Shown here piece after piece: positions 24,101 through 35,661 of a stretch of 64,000 nt of DNA. Position 1 is the first letter of the stretch. Each line of letters opens with the position of its first letter. The stretch is from NCBI GenBank assembly GCA_905250025.1, contig CAJNOJ010000047.1:186001-250000 (forward strand), in the 5' to 3' direction. Below the pieces are notes generated by a model that did no database searches, was not told where the DNA came from, and saw only the letters and a list, made by a program, of their open reading frames with translations. The position numbers were made by a program, and so were the translations under genes. This DNA comes from Adineta ricciae. Taxonomy: Eukaryota; Rotifera; Eurotatoria; Adinetida; Adinetidae.

Positions 24101-24332
24101 AAATACAATTCTGTTAAATTACTACTATGCAATGCTAAACTGTCTCGTTGTGTTTCTAAAACAATGTCACAACTATTTCCTGATCTCGAACCCAAACAAC
24201 ATACTTGATTTTAATGTTTTGTAAATAACTCCAATGAGAAATAGAGTTGCTAATAGAATAACCACCCCAAGAATAATCAGTAGAATGTGCAGCAATCTTC
24301 GTCTTCTCTGTTGTGTTTCTTCGGTAGTCATT
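18174..24332 (-). CDS. AGRN: Agrin orthologue, transmembrane (type II) form
   Basis: Many short exons on the minus strand, about 1,400 residues by estimate. ATG 24332 opens a short cytoplasmic piece (T-E-E-T-Q-Q-R-R-R-R), then a single hydrophobic helix and a Ser/Thr/Asn linker, as in TM-agrin. Next come six Kazal/follistatin-like repeats (about 24000-22400), small Cys-rich modules, the agrin-specific T-P-Y-G-C-C-type motif (here S-P-Y-G-C-C-N-D), two laminin-type EGF domains (about 21780-21390), one more Kazal (about 21350-21110), an EGF, LamG1 (about 20510-19870), two EGF-like repeats, LamG2 (about 19550-18990) and LamG3, ending Y-I-G-G ... G-C-L-R-N-V near the stop. This order matches agrin. 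No SEA domain is visible and the EGF between LamG2 and LamG3 is missing or degenerate. Agrin is an extracellular heparan-sulfate proteoglycan that binds laminin and dystroglycan and, in vertebrates, builds synapses through LRP4/MuSK. Confidence 0.92.
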
Positions 24333-25697
24333 TCAACTGATTTCTTAATCTATCTCACTCTAGAAAGAAAATTATGCATAAGATCTTTCTTTATCTCGAA
24401 AACTAATCGTCGCGTCGTGTTTTCTTCTTTGATAAAGAAAAAAAAAGTATCTCTCTAAAGACGAAAGGAAAAGAATTGTATCAATTCAATCAATCTCTTT
24501 GTTTTATATATGTGTAGCTCAAAAGAAGAGTTGTGTTGCTGCTTCGTCTTCCTTTCTTTTCTGTTTCTGTCTAATCGGAGAATGACAAACGCATCAGTAC
24601 TTTCGAGAAGAATAATATGCTTCAATTTAAATGATCTCCAATTGTAGTTGACATCTTTTGATTAGAGATCCAGCTCCGAATATATATCGATTGGTCATTT
24701 CAAGCGTTTCGGTCTCTTAATTCAATCAAAATTTTGATGAGCGTATAGTGGAAAGAAGAGAAGCGACGATGACTCATCAATCTCAAGTAACAATACAAAG
24801 ACGTATCTGTCGACTTCGACAGCGTATCAGACGTATTCGATTTGAAAAGAAAATACTCAGCGAACAAGTCGCGAGTCTTCCAAGAAAAATATTGTCTTTT
24901 CCTTCTACCCGGAAGATGAAGTATCTCCAATGCGAGTACAACGAGAGGAAAAAAAACGACGATAACGATCAGATTATATCGGCATTGGTCATCATAACTT
25001 CGTTGTAAATTCAATCAGAGGAAAAGAAATCAGATTAAATTATATCTCTTCCACTTACATTGCCATTCACTTCGAGAAAATCAATGAAAGAAGAAATCGC
25101 TTTTGCTTCTCGACGGAAACAAGTTCTCTCTTTAGTAAATAACAAAAACTCGAATTTAACTATCAATACACAATTTATCTTTTCTATTTCATATTCGTCC
25201 GATGAGTCATAGAATACTCCGAAAGAGAAATTCTTTCCAGTAACTGATCAAACGCTGAAAAATAGATTCTATCCATCCCTTTCAAATAAGTCTCATCAAA
25301 GCCTTGCTAAATCGACTCGTATCTTGCAAGACATTGTCATTTGCTGATGAAAGAATTCAAAGCAACTGATTGAATCTCGTCGGTGGAATTTATCATCGAC
25401 CTTCATGTTCACCTCTCTGCCCGCTGAGAATTACAATCAATAGCCATTTCATGTTAACCGAGTAGTTTGTTTTCCGTAATTAATTCACACATTTGCCTTG
25501 CCAATCGAATCAATTCATATTAGTTCAAGAAACGTTGACCTTTCAGTGCATCCTGTACCTGCATATTTTCCTTCTTCGTAGAGAAAAAAGAAGAGAATAA
25601 GGAGACTATATCTCTCTCAGACGAATCTAGACGACAATGAGATGTATATAAATTAATTGAATGGCGAAGATTACAATAGAAATCAATTCTATTCAGC
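24333..25697. other. Divergent intergenic region between agrin and the F-box gene
   Basis: About 1.36 kb with the 5' flanks of both genes. Open frames at 24700-25014 on both strands overlap each other, are rich in Arg/Ile and have no recognisable features. No clear TATA element. Confidence 0.45.
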
Positions 25698-27283
25698 ATG
25701 GAATCGCTTCCCAATGAAATTGTGCTCTTGATATTTCGCTATTTGAAAACATACGATATTGTTTATGCTTTTCAGTTTCTCAATCAGCGCTACTCGTGTT
25801 TGATTGAAAAATATCGTTCGTCGTCGATTAATATCGATTTGGTCAACGCACCAACACGAATTTATAATTTCTATTGTTCGTTACTCTTCGAATCGGAACA
25901 ATTCGATCGAACTCAAGTCGAACATCTTAAACTCGAAGGTTATATGCTGCACAGATTCGTATTGGACGAAACCAACTTTCCGCGTTTACAATCACTCTCA
26001 ATTATCGTTCGACGAACCGATGAACTATCGATCCTGTTGAAATATTTCGCGTTTTTCACCAAGATCAAACAACTTTACATCAGAAGCGATGTTTGCTGTT
26101 GCGATCGAATCTTATTCGAAGAGCATGTCAAACAATATCTCTTTCAAACAGACAAAACCCGATTACAATCGTTAACATTCGCCACACCGCCTTGCTATTC
26201 GATTTCCGTGCAAGACATTAATTTCGAACATTGTTTATTCGCAAATCTAACTGTAAGTTGTTCTGAAAATTGTTATCTAATGCATACGCTTTCTCTTTTT
26301 AGCTTACTGTTCGTGCTATGAACGATTTCTGTACAATACTCAGCAGTGTTCAACAATTAGAATCGTTGCGTATTCGTGTTTTGGACTCAAATATTAATGA
26401 ACAAAATCCATTGACGATCGCTGCACCGCCGTTGAATCTCAAACATCTGTTGTTCATATGTTCTCATCCGATCTCATATGAAGTCATTCGAAATATTTTC
26501 AAAACACTGACACCATTGAAACGGTTGAGTTTCTCGCTAGTTTTCGATCTTCAATCTGGTGTTATCGACGGTTATCGTCTCCATTCCGACATCTTTTCGT
26601 ATCTACCGAATCTGTCGAAAATTCAATTCGAAATCAAATCCCTAATTGCCATGATGTCCAACGATTTAATACGTTCGTTCGAAACTCCGTTCTGGTCTCG
26701 TTTTGCTCCGATTGGTTTTCATTCCTACAATCATATTTACACTCTTCCATTTCCATTTCATCATCTCAATCTCGATCAATCCATACTGAAACATCAACGC
26801 ACACGAAAATGTCACCAGAACTGGCGGTTTGTTCGTGACATCGATTTATACGATCGAATTCCGTATACGAACGAGTTTTTGACTTATCTTCGTGATGAAT
26901 TCCCTCGTTTGACATCATTGACATTAAAATGGAAATTTGATTTAATGAGTTCATCTCCATCGTTAATGACATGGCTTTCCTTATCAACGATTCGTCGATT
27001 GACAATCAAATCAACTTATTTACAAAGTCCGGAAGTCATCAAACAGTTTCTACTTTGTTTACCTAATTGTGATACATTAGATTGTGATTATGTGCTGATT
27101 GCCCGAACAACATCGTATTTTCAAGCTGGACATGTTTTGAACGACTTCGGGAAACGATTACGTTTATTATTAGTCGATGAATTACCATCGGATTGGAAAG
27201 ATCCGAAAAAGAAGAGAAAAAATGCGTATTTTCGCCGATTTCGCTTGTTTTTTCCTAATATTGAATGTTCTCTATATGATTGA
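25698..27283 (+). CDS. F-box protein with leucine-rich-like C-terminal region
   Basis: Exons 25698-26252 and 26303-27283 (50-base intron, phase 0) give 511 residues. Residues 1-40 are an F-box (E-S-L-P-N-E-I-V-L-L-I-F-R-Y-L, then Y-S-C-L-I-E-K-Y). The rest is a repeating pattern of L-x-x-L and P-x-L-x-x-L units like degenerate leucine-rich repeats, with no transmembrane segment. F-box proteins bring substrates to SCF-type E3 ubiquitin ligases via SKP1. Large families of such two-part F-box proteins are typical of bdelloid genomes. The ATG follows a 3' splice-like ttctattcag by two bases. Target unknown. Confidence 0.88.
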
Positions 27284-27748
27284 ATAAATAGATCATTAAG
27301 AAAAATAAACTAAAGACGCATTTCCCGAATTAGGCGAACGACTCGAATGCATGGCCACGAGCAATGGAAGAAAATTCATGTTTTCGTCAGAAGTGAAGAG
27401 TCTCTTATCTTGAAAATGATTCACGAGTGCCATCCAGCCTCTTTTTCTCAAATGCATCGATTTGGCATCTATTCAAACAATTAATCATCCAGTCAAAGGC
27501 ATGGGTAAAACTAATAAGTGCGTGTATGGCTATGCCGTCTTTCTCTCTTCGTTTATAACTTTCATATGTTCTTGTCGAACACCTCGAATGTAAGTAGAGA
27601 TAGTAGAAGACAGCTGTTGTTTTCTCCGTCACTTGGTGATTCATGATAGCTTCACGAATCATCCGCGTCACGTATATTTATACACACATGTTTGTGGGTG
27701 TAAATTTATTTTAATCAAAATCATTTTTTACAGGCTTCCGCGAGAATT
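27284..27748. other. Intergenic region upstream of the knottin-like gene
   Basis: No coding frame of interest. A pyrimidine-rich 3' splice-like site (attttttacag, ending at 27733) lies 16 bases before the next start codon. Confidence 0.45.
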
Positions 27749-28053
27749 ATGAATGCAATTCGAATTTGTATTTTGTTAGTCATTGTGTTGATTGTTGTTA
27801 ACTGTACATTGGTATATGGAAGAAGTGTGGAAACTAGCGTTCATCGTGAAAAACGGTGAGTGTATGTGGTGATGAATGTGATCTTTGTGATGTAGAATAT
27901 TTTAGACTCTTTAGTTGTGCGAAACAAGGTAAAAGATGTTCGGGTCTTTTCGGTAAATCCTGCTGTTCGGGAATGAAATGTCATTCAACAAGTGGTAAAT
28001 GTGTACCTCGTGGTTCGCCAACGTCATGGCTTGGCGATAGAAATGGAAAATAA
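27749..28053 (+). CDS. Secreted six-cysteine knottin-like peptide precursor
   Basis: Exon 1 is 27749-27855 (donor gtgagt). Exon 2 starts at 27915, or at 27906 if the upstream of two in-frame acceptors is used, and ends with TAA at 28053. The precursor of about 80 residues has a strong signal peptide (residues 1-24), a short propeptide ending in a Lys-Arg cleavage site, and a mature part with C-x6-C-x7-C-C-x4-C-x6-C, the inhibitor-cystine-knot spacing. Such peptides include ion-channel toxins, antimicrobial peptides and protease inhibitors; sequence alone does not separate them. The cysteine-free tail is basic. AATAAA lies at 28092. Exon 1 carries the secretion signal and exon 2 the knot, a common arrangement for this class. 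Confidence 0.75.
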
Positions 28054-28399
28054 GGAGACTAATATGAATATAAATGTTACTTTGTGTATTGAATAAAATG
28101 TGTCAGAACTGATCAGAACGATATGGTCTAGTTAAAAGATACGAGTGGCGTCTCGTCTACTGATGACTTTTGTGCGTGGTATAGTGATGTAGCTATCGCT
28201 TTGTTATTCAAATGGAGTTGGCAAAGAAACAAAAGCTTGATTTAATTGAAAAGCATGCCATTCACAGTCAGATTTCATCCGTCGTTTATATAGAAGAAGG
28301 AAAACATACAAGTCTATTTTCGTCGTCAGAAAAGTTCGCATATAAATGTGATTATATATCTCCTTCGTTTCACATTTGTATTCTTTCCATCAAAGCAGA
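28054..28399. other. Intergenic region upstream of GNPNAT1
   Basis: Contains the poly(A) signal of the knottin-like gene (28092) and ends in a 3' splice-like site (ttctttccatcaaagcag) one base before the next start codon. A 63-codon frame at 28212 has no recognisable features. Confidence 0.45.
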
Positions 28400-29002
28400 A
28401 TGACCGAACGTCTTATTCACAATCATTCTTCGTCGATAAACGGTAATCAGAAGTTAAACTTACTCTTCGATGCAAATTTACTTCAATCGGCCTTCAAAGA
28501 ATATGCATCGAAAGATCCAAAACTTCAGGGAAATATTTACAATGGAAGATACTTGATTCGACCTTTAGCTGCATCTGATTATGACCATGGTTATGTCGAT
28601 TTACTCCGTCAATTGACCGAATGTGGAAAATACTCGTTGGAAGACTTTGAAAAGCGTTTCTTTGATATGAAACAGTGCGCAAATACGTATTACATTCTCA
28701 TCATTGAAGATTTGGATTCTGATAAGCAAATCATCGGTTCAACAACACTGATTTGCGAAAAGAAATTCATTCGCCAGTTAGGCATTCGCGGTCGAATCGA
28801 AGATGTAGTTGTTGATCATCATTATCGCGGTCAACAACTCGGCAAATTACTGATTGAACTATTAACAAAATTCGCCAAAGAACAATGTGATTGTTACAAA
28901 GTTTCGCTTGAATGTAAAGACAATCTCGTCGGCTTTTATCAACAATTCGGTTATGATCATGAAGATCAACAAAACTATCTCTGTCAACGCTTTCAAAAGT
29001 AG
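28400..29002 (+). CDS. GNPNAT1: Glucosamine-6-phosphate N-acetyltransferase
   Basis: A single exon of 200 residues (human enzyme 184) in the GNAT fold. After an N-terminal segment containing L-L-F-D come Y-L-I-R-P-L, L-L-R-Q-L-T-E-C-G, I-G-S-T-T-L-I-x-E-x-K-F-I, and the acetyl-CoA loop R-G-R-I-E-D-V-V-V ... Y-R-G-Q-Q-L-G-K-L-L. The end is C-Y-K-V-S-L-E-C and N-x-V-G-F-Y-x-x-F-G-Y. It transfers acetyl from acetyl-CoA to glucosamine-6-phosphate, a step toward UDP-GlcNAc for chitin, glycans and glycosylation. The ATG immediately follows a 3' splice-like site. AATAAA lies at 29017, only 15 bases after the stop, so the 3' UTR is very short. Confidence 0.95.
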   Translation: MTERLIHNHSSSINGNQKLNLLFDANLLQSAFKEYASKDPKLQGNIYNGRYLIRPLAASDYDHGYVDLLRQLTECGKYSLEDFEKRFFDMKQCANTYYILIIEDLDSDKQIIGSTTLICEKKFIRQLGIRGRIEDVVVDHHYRGQQLGKLLIELLTKFAKEQCDCYKVSLECKDNLVGFYQQFGYDHEDQQNYLCQRFQK

Positions 29003-31007
29003 ACATTTTTATTCGAAATAAATCTTTTCTAGTCGAAATCACAACGAGTAAATTGCATCAAAGGTCGAATTGCATAGTTTCTGCTCGATTGCTTCTCCAT
29101 TGCATAATCCAATCTACAGGAGAAAAATGATCTTCCACATGCTTCGTTGCGAATCTCAATGTAATTTATTTTTTGTTCCTGACATGAATTTTGAATAATT
29201 AACGCGAAAGAAAGCTCATTCGATACTCTCTTTTTTTTTGTCAATGAAGTGCGATCGAAAGACGATGAAAGATGTGTGTCATTTATCATCTTCATAATAG
29301 AACATATCAAAGCGCACATGACAATTAACATCTTTTCATCACGCTATGAACATCGGATAAGTCAGAAAAGATGTCGATAAAACCTTCTCGTTTATCATAA
29401 CAACACGTCCATTAGATTTCACGATATTATTTCCCTAAGTAGTATCTAAGCTCAGCCTATCGTCGTCTTCGTATGGTATCGATCAATCATGTGAAGTACA
29501 AGGGAAGGGAAAAAAAAGCAAAACTTGCATTGAATTGAAAATAAAAATAACATTCAGATGAATAATTTGTTCGTTTTGCTTTACTTCGTCTCAATTTCAT
29601 ATCGAATGAAAATAGAATTGACAATGATGCATGAAAACGATTCGTTACTTCTAATATATCGATATCCTCGTTTCGTTGCGAGTCGATATAGTTAAATATA
29701 TTAAGCGTGAGTGTACGTGTCATGTACACTTCATCTCATTTTGATTAAACGAGAATATATTCAATGTATGTACGTGCGCCGAGATGTGAGAACCTATAAT
29801 GATCGGATAATGAAAGGCTCTTCGTTTGTATAATCGCGTGTATGTCGAGACACATCAGATCGGCTAAAGAAAGAACGAATCATACACAAATATGCTCTAA
29901 GCATACGTACTGATACTAATCTTTTGATTGTTCAACATACATGTCTTTCTTACTCGCTCTCACGCGTCGTTTTCACTCATTTTTTTTTGTTTCTTTTCTA
30001 GATAGATTTACTTTTGTTCATTGATTCATTAGATTTCTTATTCATCAAATAACTGCACCAAAGTTCAAGGTAGATTAGATAAGATCCTTAGCTTTACTAT
30101 GGTGTATAATACCTTATTTATGAACGCGGAAAGAAAGAGAGAAGAGAGTGATGATAAGGAAAAGGATAAATAGATATCTCTATACATTGAACGTCCCTCA
30201 GCACGCACACACTTACGACGTAACCTTTATGTATACTGCAATTCAACAAACTATTGATGATTAAGCAGTCGATGAGAGAAAAGATATCGAGACAATAGAC
30301 AAAAAAAAAGAATGTGCGGGTGCGATTGAGAGAGAACAAGTCTATTGGACTATAGTCGTTAACATACAATGCTGACAATATGCGCGAACGAACAGAAGAG
30401 AAGAACGTAAAGCTCACAACTATTCTGAATACCTTGTGTACATTCTTGAAATTTTATTCATGTAAGGACTAGACGATTATCGTTATTATTATTCCTATCT
30501 CTGGTGGCATGTTGATTGATCGTATGAGAATTTGTTTATACCATCAGCAAGGCCATCAATTCATTAGCTTTCATTTGGTGTCTATCAAATCGACTGTTTA
30601 TTCTTGTGTTTAGCTTGTCTCCGCAGTTTTTTTTTCTCCCCAATAAACATTCGACTAATGAACTTTTCACACGGTTAAATTCAATCCATTAAGAGCATTA
30701 TTGCGGTAAACTGAACATACATATTAGAAAGGAAAAAAAAAGTAAAGTAGATCATAATTTAACGGTAAAATACATAGTTGCGTTCATCATCGGTCACTTT
30801 TTTTCTTCTTTTCTACGTTTCATGCGTGAAGTAATACCTATTACTTCGTTATGAGTTTTCACACTCGACATTACATCATACCTTTTTCTTCCTCTTCTCT
30901 CTCGGCTTTTCTTTTTCTCGATTGATGTTGTTTGATCAATTTTGAAACATGGCGATGCAAAACGACAAGAGACTTTTTGTGTTTTAGATTGTAAATTAAA
31001 AGAAAAG
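29003..31007. other. Long intergenic region / upstream region of the MRL gene
   Basis: About 2 kb of AT-rich sequence with no convincing exon on either strand. The frames present are low-complexity or Ser/Phe-rich. A 3' splice-like gtgttttag (ending at 30987) lies 20 bases before the MRL start, so a leader intron may occupy part of this region. Confidence 0.5.
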
Positions 31008-33809
31008 ATGTATCATCGAATGTATTTACGTCGATGTTCAATGTCAAGTATAAGTGAAGAATCCGAAACAGGTGATGATGATCATCTAGACGGAGAAAAC
31101 ACTGAACGTCAGACTAATGAAAATCAACCAGACAAACTCTCACCAAATAACTTAAATGTTGAAAATTGCCTTGGAGATTTGAATGTCTTCAAAGAAGTAA
31201 GTCGTCGTGTTATTTGTTTTTGTTAATCTCCGCTACTCTCTCTCTCAGAAGTCCTACTCGACAGACATTTTTCACACTAATAGATCTGTTTATGACACCC
31301 ATGTGCTAAATTTCTAAGTCGATTATCCACCTGGTCCTGGTAGTTTGTCAGTATATATAATGACTTCGAAGGCCTTGTTAAGATCGTTCACCTTGTAAAC
31401 ATAAGACAAGCGATGAAGAACAAAAAAAGGCCATCAGCGACCGGTGCTTAGATTTTTCTATTTGTCTTAGCAGTATATCAAGGTCTAATGTTGAATATTA
31501 TGTATACAATCTCATCATATTTCATTTACATTACAGGAAATTCGAGAAGCTTATGAAGAATTATCCACGTTAGAACGACAAGCACGACGGAAAACTGCTG
31601 CTGCAGCATCTCGAAGTTTCGATCTGGATCAAGGTAAGCAGTTTTGTTCATTAAAGAGCAAACCGCATCTCATCACATCATGAGCATTTGAGCGGAAAAG
31701 AAATCATTATAGATTCAAGAGACACTTCGAACGAAAACTTTATTTCCTTCCCTTCAATAGTCAATTTTATGTAAACTATGAATGACAAGTAGTGACGGTT
31801 TTGTTTAGAAAATGAACTTGATATTTTACTTGATCAACTCGAAACACTTGAACAGCGATTGGACGAAAGAAAATACTCTCGGCAAGTATGCGACTTCTCG
31901 CGAAAGAAATCAATTCCGTCAACCATCCTCGCACAGTTCGATGAGCTTGATCAAACGTTAGCCACATTGACAAACACGATAAAAAATGTGGAAATTGAAT
32001 TCAATGATTCGGGAAATAGTTCATCATCGTCAGCAACGAGTGATTCAACTCGTCTGCAACATCATTGTGAAAATGACGAACATTTTTCTGATAGTGGCTT
32101 GTCGCAATCAACAGATTCGATTAATATACCATTGATAAGTCAACAGATCTCCAATGCGTCAAGCGTATGTCAGAAGTTTGTGATCGAATTTGGATTCGAC
32201 TAGACTTTTTTTAGGTTATTTCATGTGATACGATAAAGAATTCTTGTGATGAAAACGAGATTCGTCTAGCGTTAGAGAAAATGCATGAAGCAAATATCAA
32301 AAAGCTGTTTGTGAAAATCCATAATGAAGATCAATCAACAAAGAACATTCTCATCGATGAAACGATGTCGATCTATCATATACTCATCTTACTTTTTCAC
32401 AAATATCACTTCAAACCAACATTGAACTATTCGATCATCGAAGATCTTCCGGATTTGCATATCTACCGAATATTTGAAGATCATCAGAACTTAATCAACG
32501 ATGGATTAATCTATTGGACACGTGATACACACAATCGAATATGTTTTCAAGAATCTCCGAATAAATATTTCATCTTCCAAGAACCAAAAAAGTTCTTCTC
32601 AAACTACGAAAAGACTCCTAATGACGTCCTAACCGATTACATTTCTTCGGAAGCCATTCTTCTGCCGGATGACATCACCAGTATCCTTTACATCAAAGAT
32701 AAAAACCGCAAATTGTGGAAAAAGTTCACATGCATTCTTCGTCAATCGGGTATTTACCATTTACCGAAAACTTCCTCGTCCAGACGTGATCTTATTTGTC
32801 TAATGAAATTCGATTCGAATCTTCAATTATATTACGCGAACAATTGGATTGAATCATTACGTTCACCCACATCATTTGGCTTTGCATTAAAACATGTTCA
32901 CATACAGAAGAAATCCAACAAATACATTCACTATTTTTGTACAAATACTTTCGAAGAATATCAACGATGGATCAATGGAATTCGCATCATTTTCTATGAT
33001 GTCCAGTTGTATAAAAATTACCAGCGAATGAAAGGTGTGGTGGAGCAAGGCTTTGACAATTTGGTTAATCTCCTACCAAATCAACATCATATCAATTTCA
33101 TTACAGCGAATACGACATCAATGCAACAGTCAATGTCAAATATATCATTACCAATCAATCAGATTGTTTTCGATTCTATTGACTCACATAAATCTTTGAT
33201 TGAAATTGATAGTATGCCGGAAAAATATACTTGTTTTTCATTGGGTAAGCGACCTTCATTAACAAAAGAGAATCTCAATATTCTCGTCGATTCGGAAATG
33301 CTTTTCCAAGGCTTAGTAGGATTATTCTCGCATTGTTTCTTTGTTATTATTTAGATCGATTAAATTCAGCGAAAACATCCTTCACACGTTCAACATCATT
33401 TCAATCTTCTCTACGTCATTCGAAATCCAATAAAATATTTCGTACGAAATCGACTTCACCGTTAGAAACGTCGTCAACAACGAATCACGATGAAATTATT
33501 CTTAAACGTTCGAAATCGACCAAAGAAATCGCCAGTCGTTCTTTACCAACTGTTCAACGTGCGAAATCGAACAAAAGTTCGTCAACTTCTTCGATTATTC
33601 CATTCATTAACCAATGCATTCAAACCGATCGTACGCCAATTCGTTTAAAACCACCTAAACGACCTCCGCCACCGCTTCCACCGAAACTCTCACCAAGCAT
33701 TAGTAATCATATCTACGATTCACTACAGGATAGTCCTTCTTCGATCAAGGAAGATAATCGAACAGTGTCAACTCCTCGTCTTTTATCACCAAGAGTAACC
33801 GAACTGTAA
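31008..33809 (+). CDS. MRL-family adaptor (MIG-10/RIAM/lamellipodin-like), RA-PH protein
   Basis: Exons 31008-31196, 31537-31633, 31809-32164, 32215-33244 and 33355-33809 join in phase and give 708 residues. After an acidic N-terminus comes a predicted coiled coil with the MRL talin-binding-like and linker pattern (N-E-L-D-I-L-L-D-Q-L). A Ser-rich stretch, a Ras-association domain (about 237-320) and a PH domain (about 355-470, with W-K-K-F-T-C-I-L-R and a closing Y-Q-R-W-I-N-G-I) follow. The C-terminus is basic and Ser-rich with a poly-Pro segment (P-P-P-P-L-P-P-K) fit for Ena/VASP EVH1 or SH3 binding. MRL proteins link Ras/Rap GTPases and phosphoinositides to actin growth at the leading edge. 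A Grb7/10 origin is unlikely because no SH2 domain follows. AATAAA at 33990. Confidence 0.88.
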
Positions 33810-34203
33810 AACAAAACTTAAACTGTGATCCACCGGTGATTCTCTATATGCGCATGGTTTCTATCAAACCAAAATGTCTTCTGTTTTTGTGCTTGAAACT
33901 GGATGAATTTCTCAACATGTTCCATTCGAATATGAAATCATTGTAGCGTGTTCGTTTTTTTTTTTCATTTGGTTTTGTATAATTCTCTCAATAAAATCTC
34001 ATGCTTTTTCTTTATGATTAATAATCATCATTGAATAGTTTATTTGAAAGAACACAGCAAGACACAACAAAAAAAGATGAGGTTTGTAATACAAAGCAAA
34101 TAAGATAGAGATTAATGTATACATCTATTGACTTGTCTGACATTATGACTGGAAAGAAAACTTCATTGAATAGGTACAGAGAGAGATCAGCGAAAGGAGA
34201 AAA
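33810..34203. terminator. Convergent 3' flanks of the MRL and BAR-like genes
   Basis: AATAAA at 33990 serves the plus-strand MRL gene. The rest is AT-rich and holds nothing else recognisable. Confidence 0.5.
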
Positions 34204-35661
34204 TCATTTGTTTCGATTGCGTGGACTTCGTCGTTGAAGACGAACTTCTTTGCAACTACTTGGAACAACGAAAAGATCGGTATATGATGGCAACCGATCA
34301 TCTCCGGAAAGGTCTAAAAAAAGAAGAAAAACTCGATACTTTTGCCATGGTTGAAAGAGAAGAATTTACTTTGAAATCGCTCGTTCGATGGAGTGACCAT
34401 GATTGATTCATGTTGAGGTGCCTGAACAGGTGCTGATGGAGGAATGGATGGATATTGTGGGATAATCTGAGCATTTTGTTGTCGTAACGATTGTCCATGT
34501 GAACGAGCGGCTGCTTCAGTGATTTCAGGTGAATAAAGCGAATCTACATATGGCAAATAAGATGAGAAACTTTGAGAGAAACAAAAGGGTAAACTCACTG
34601 GATAGAGTTAATTGATTACTGAGAAATCGCGAACGTTTTGCGTTCGGCAGCAAAGTCAAATCGTTTGGTGCTGCATCAAGCATGATACGCAACATTGTAT
34701 CGATATCTCTTCGTGCTCGAGAACTATGGTCAGCAAAATTTGGTAGACTTGTATTACCATCATCTCCATCATGCGGTAATTGATCAACAAAAGTCTGCCC
34801 AAATAAAGTTCTCGTCATGAAAAGTGTATTTCGGATGAATTACCTGAAGTTTTTCAAGTGTCGCCATTTGAATTTTCAGATTATACAGACCAATATCACA
34901 ATAAGATGATAAGCCTCGTTTGAATTCGATGATTGCTAATTTTTGATGTTTAGACCATTCAGATTGAACTGAAAAGTGATTCGATAAGTTCGAACGATTC
35001 TAGTTCACTTAGAAACCAACCTTTGTTAAATATTTGCTTCGTCGTGTGATCAGAACAATGATTAGCAACGGCTTCTTCAAACGCGGATTTTGTCTTATCG
35101 AAATCTCTGGATAGATCATTGTTTAATCTTTGCAATGACTGTTGAAATGCGTTCATCGCATACTCTACTCAACGAAAACAACTTTGAAGTGATGAAATAT
35201 TGACTATATCTCCTACCATTGTAGATTCTTGATGATAATTGATGTCTCATTGCTAATGAATCGAGTAAACTAGTGACTTCCTTCAAATAATCTCATCAGC
35301 TTTCGTATTAGATCAAAGATATCAATATACCTGAAGAGATTTACAACCGGATAGGTGGCCAATGTCGTTTATCAATCGTGCAACTAAATGTAATGGATAT
35401 TCAAATCGATATTTCAGCTTCTGCTTACCATGTATGGATGAGTCAGGATTGTCGAGATTCCGTTGCGCTGTTTTCTTCGTTCGATTGATCTGAACGATTG
35501 CTGATTGTAGTTTTTTCCGATATTTGACTGTGTTGTTGAGAAGAAGTTCATTATTTGCATCCAATCTTTGTGGTCGCCGTCTAGAAAAAAGGTGAAGATG
35601 GACATTGAACAGCAACGAAATTCGTCAGTTCTTACGAAAATCTTTTTCGCCAAGTAGACAT
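34204..35661 (-). CDS. Helical, BAR-like coiled-coil protein with Pro-rich tail
   Basis: Nine exons (35661-35636, 35580-35429, 35383-35331, 35280-35217, 35164-35021, 34968-34844, 34794-34599, 34543-34370, 34313-34204) all join in matching phase and give 347 residues. Residues about 15-200 are almost wholly charged amphipathic helix with Leu/Ile at heptad-like positions (for example L-N-N-D-L-S-R-D-F-D-K-T-K-S-A-F-E-E-A), the look of a BAR or arfaptin-type dimer. A disordered region with a Pro-rich segment (Y-P-S-I-P-P-S-A-P) and a basic tail follow. I do not recognise an exact family. If it is a BAR protein it would bind or bend membranes. The start is the first Met after a 3' splice-like aaaatcag. 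Confidence 0.65.

Noticed and set aside
24700..25014. Opposed open frames on both strands between agrin and the F-box gene
   Set aside because: They mirror each other, have Arg/Ile-rich random-like composition, no signal peptide, domain or splice structure.
28212..28403. 63-codon plus-strand frame before GNPNAT1
   Set aside because: Overlaps the probable 5' leader of GNPNAT1, no recognisable feature, and ends at the GNPNAT1 start region.
29003..30900. Search for tRNA, rRNA or other structured RNA genes in the long non-coding stretch
   Set aside because: No cloverleaf with A and B boxes or rRNA-like segment could be recognised by eye. A tRNAscan-SE or Rfam scan would settle this.
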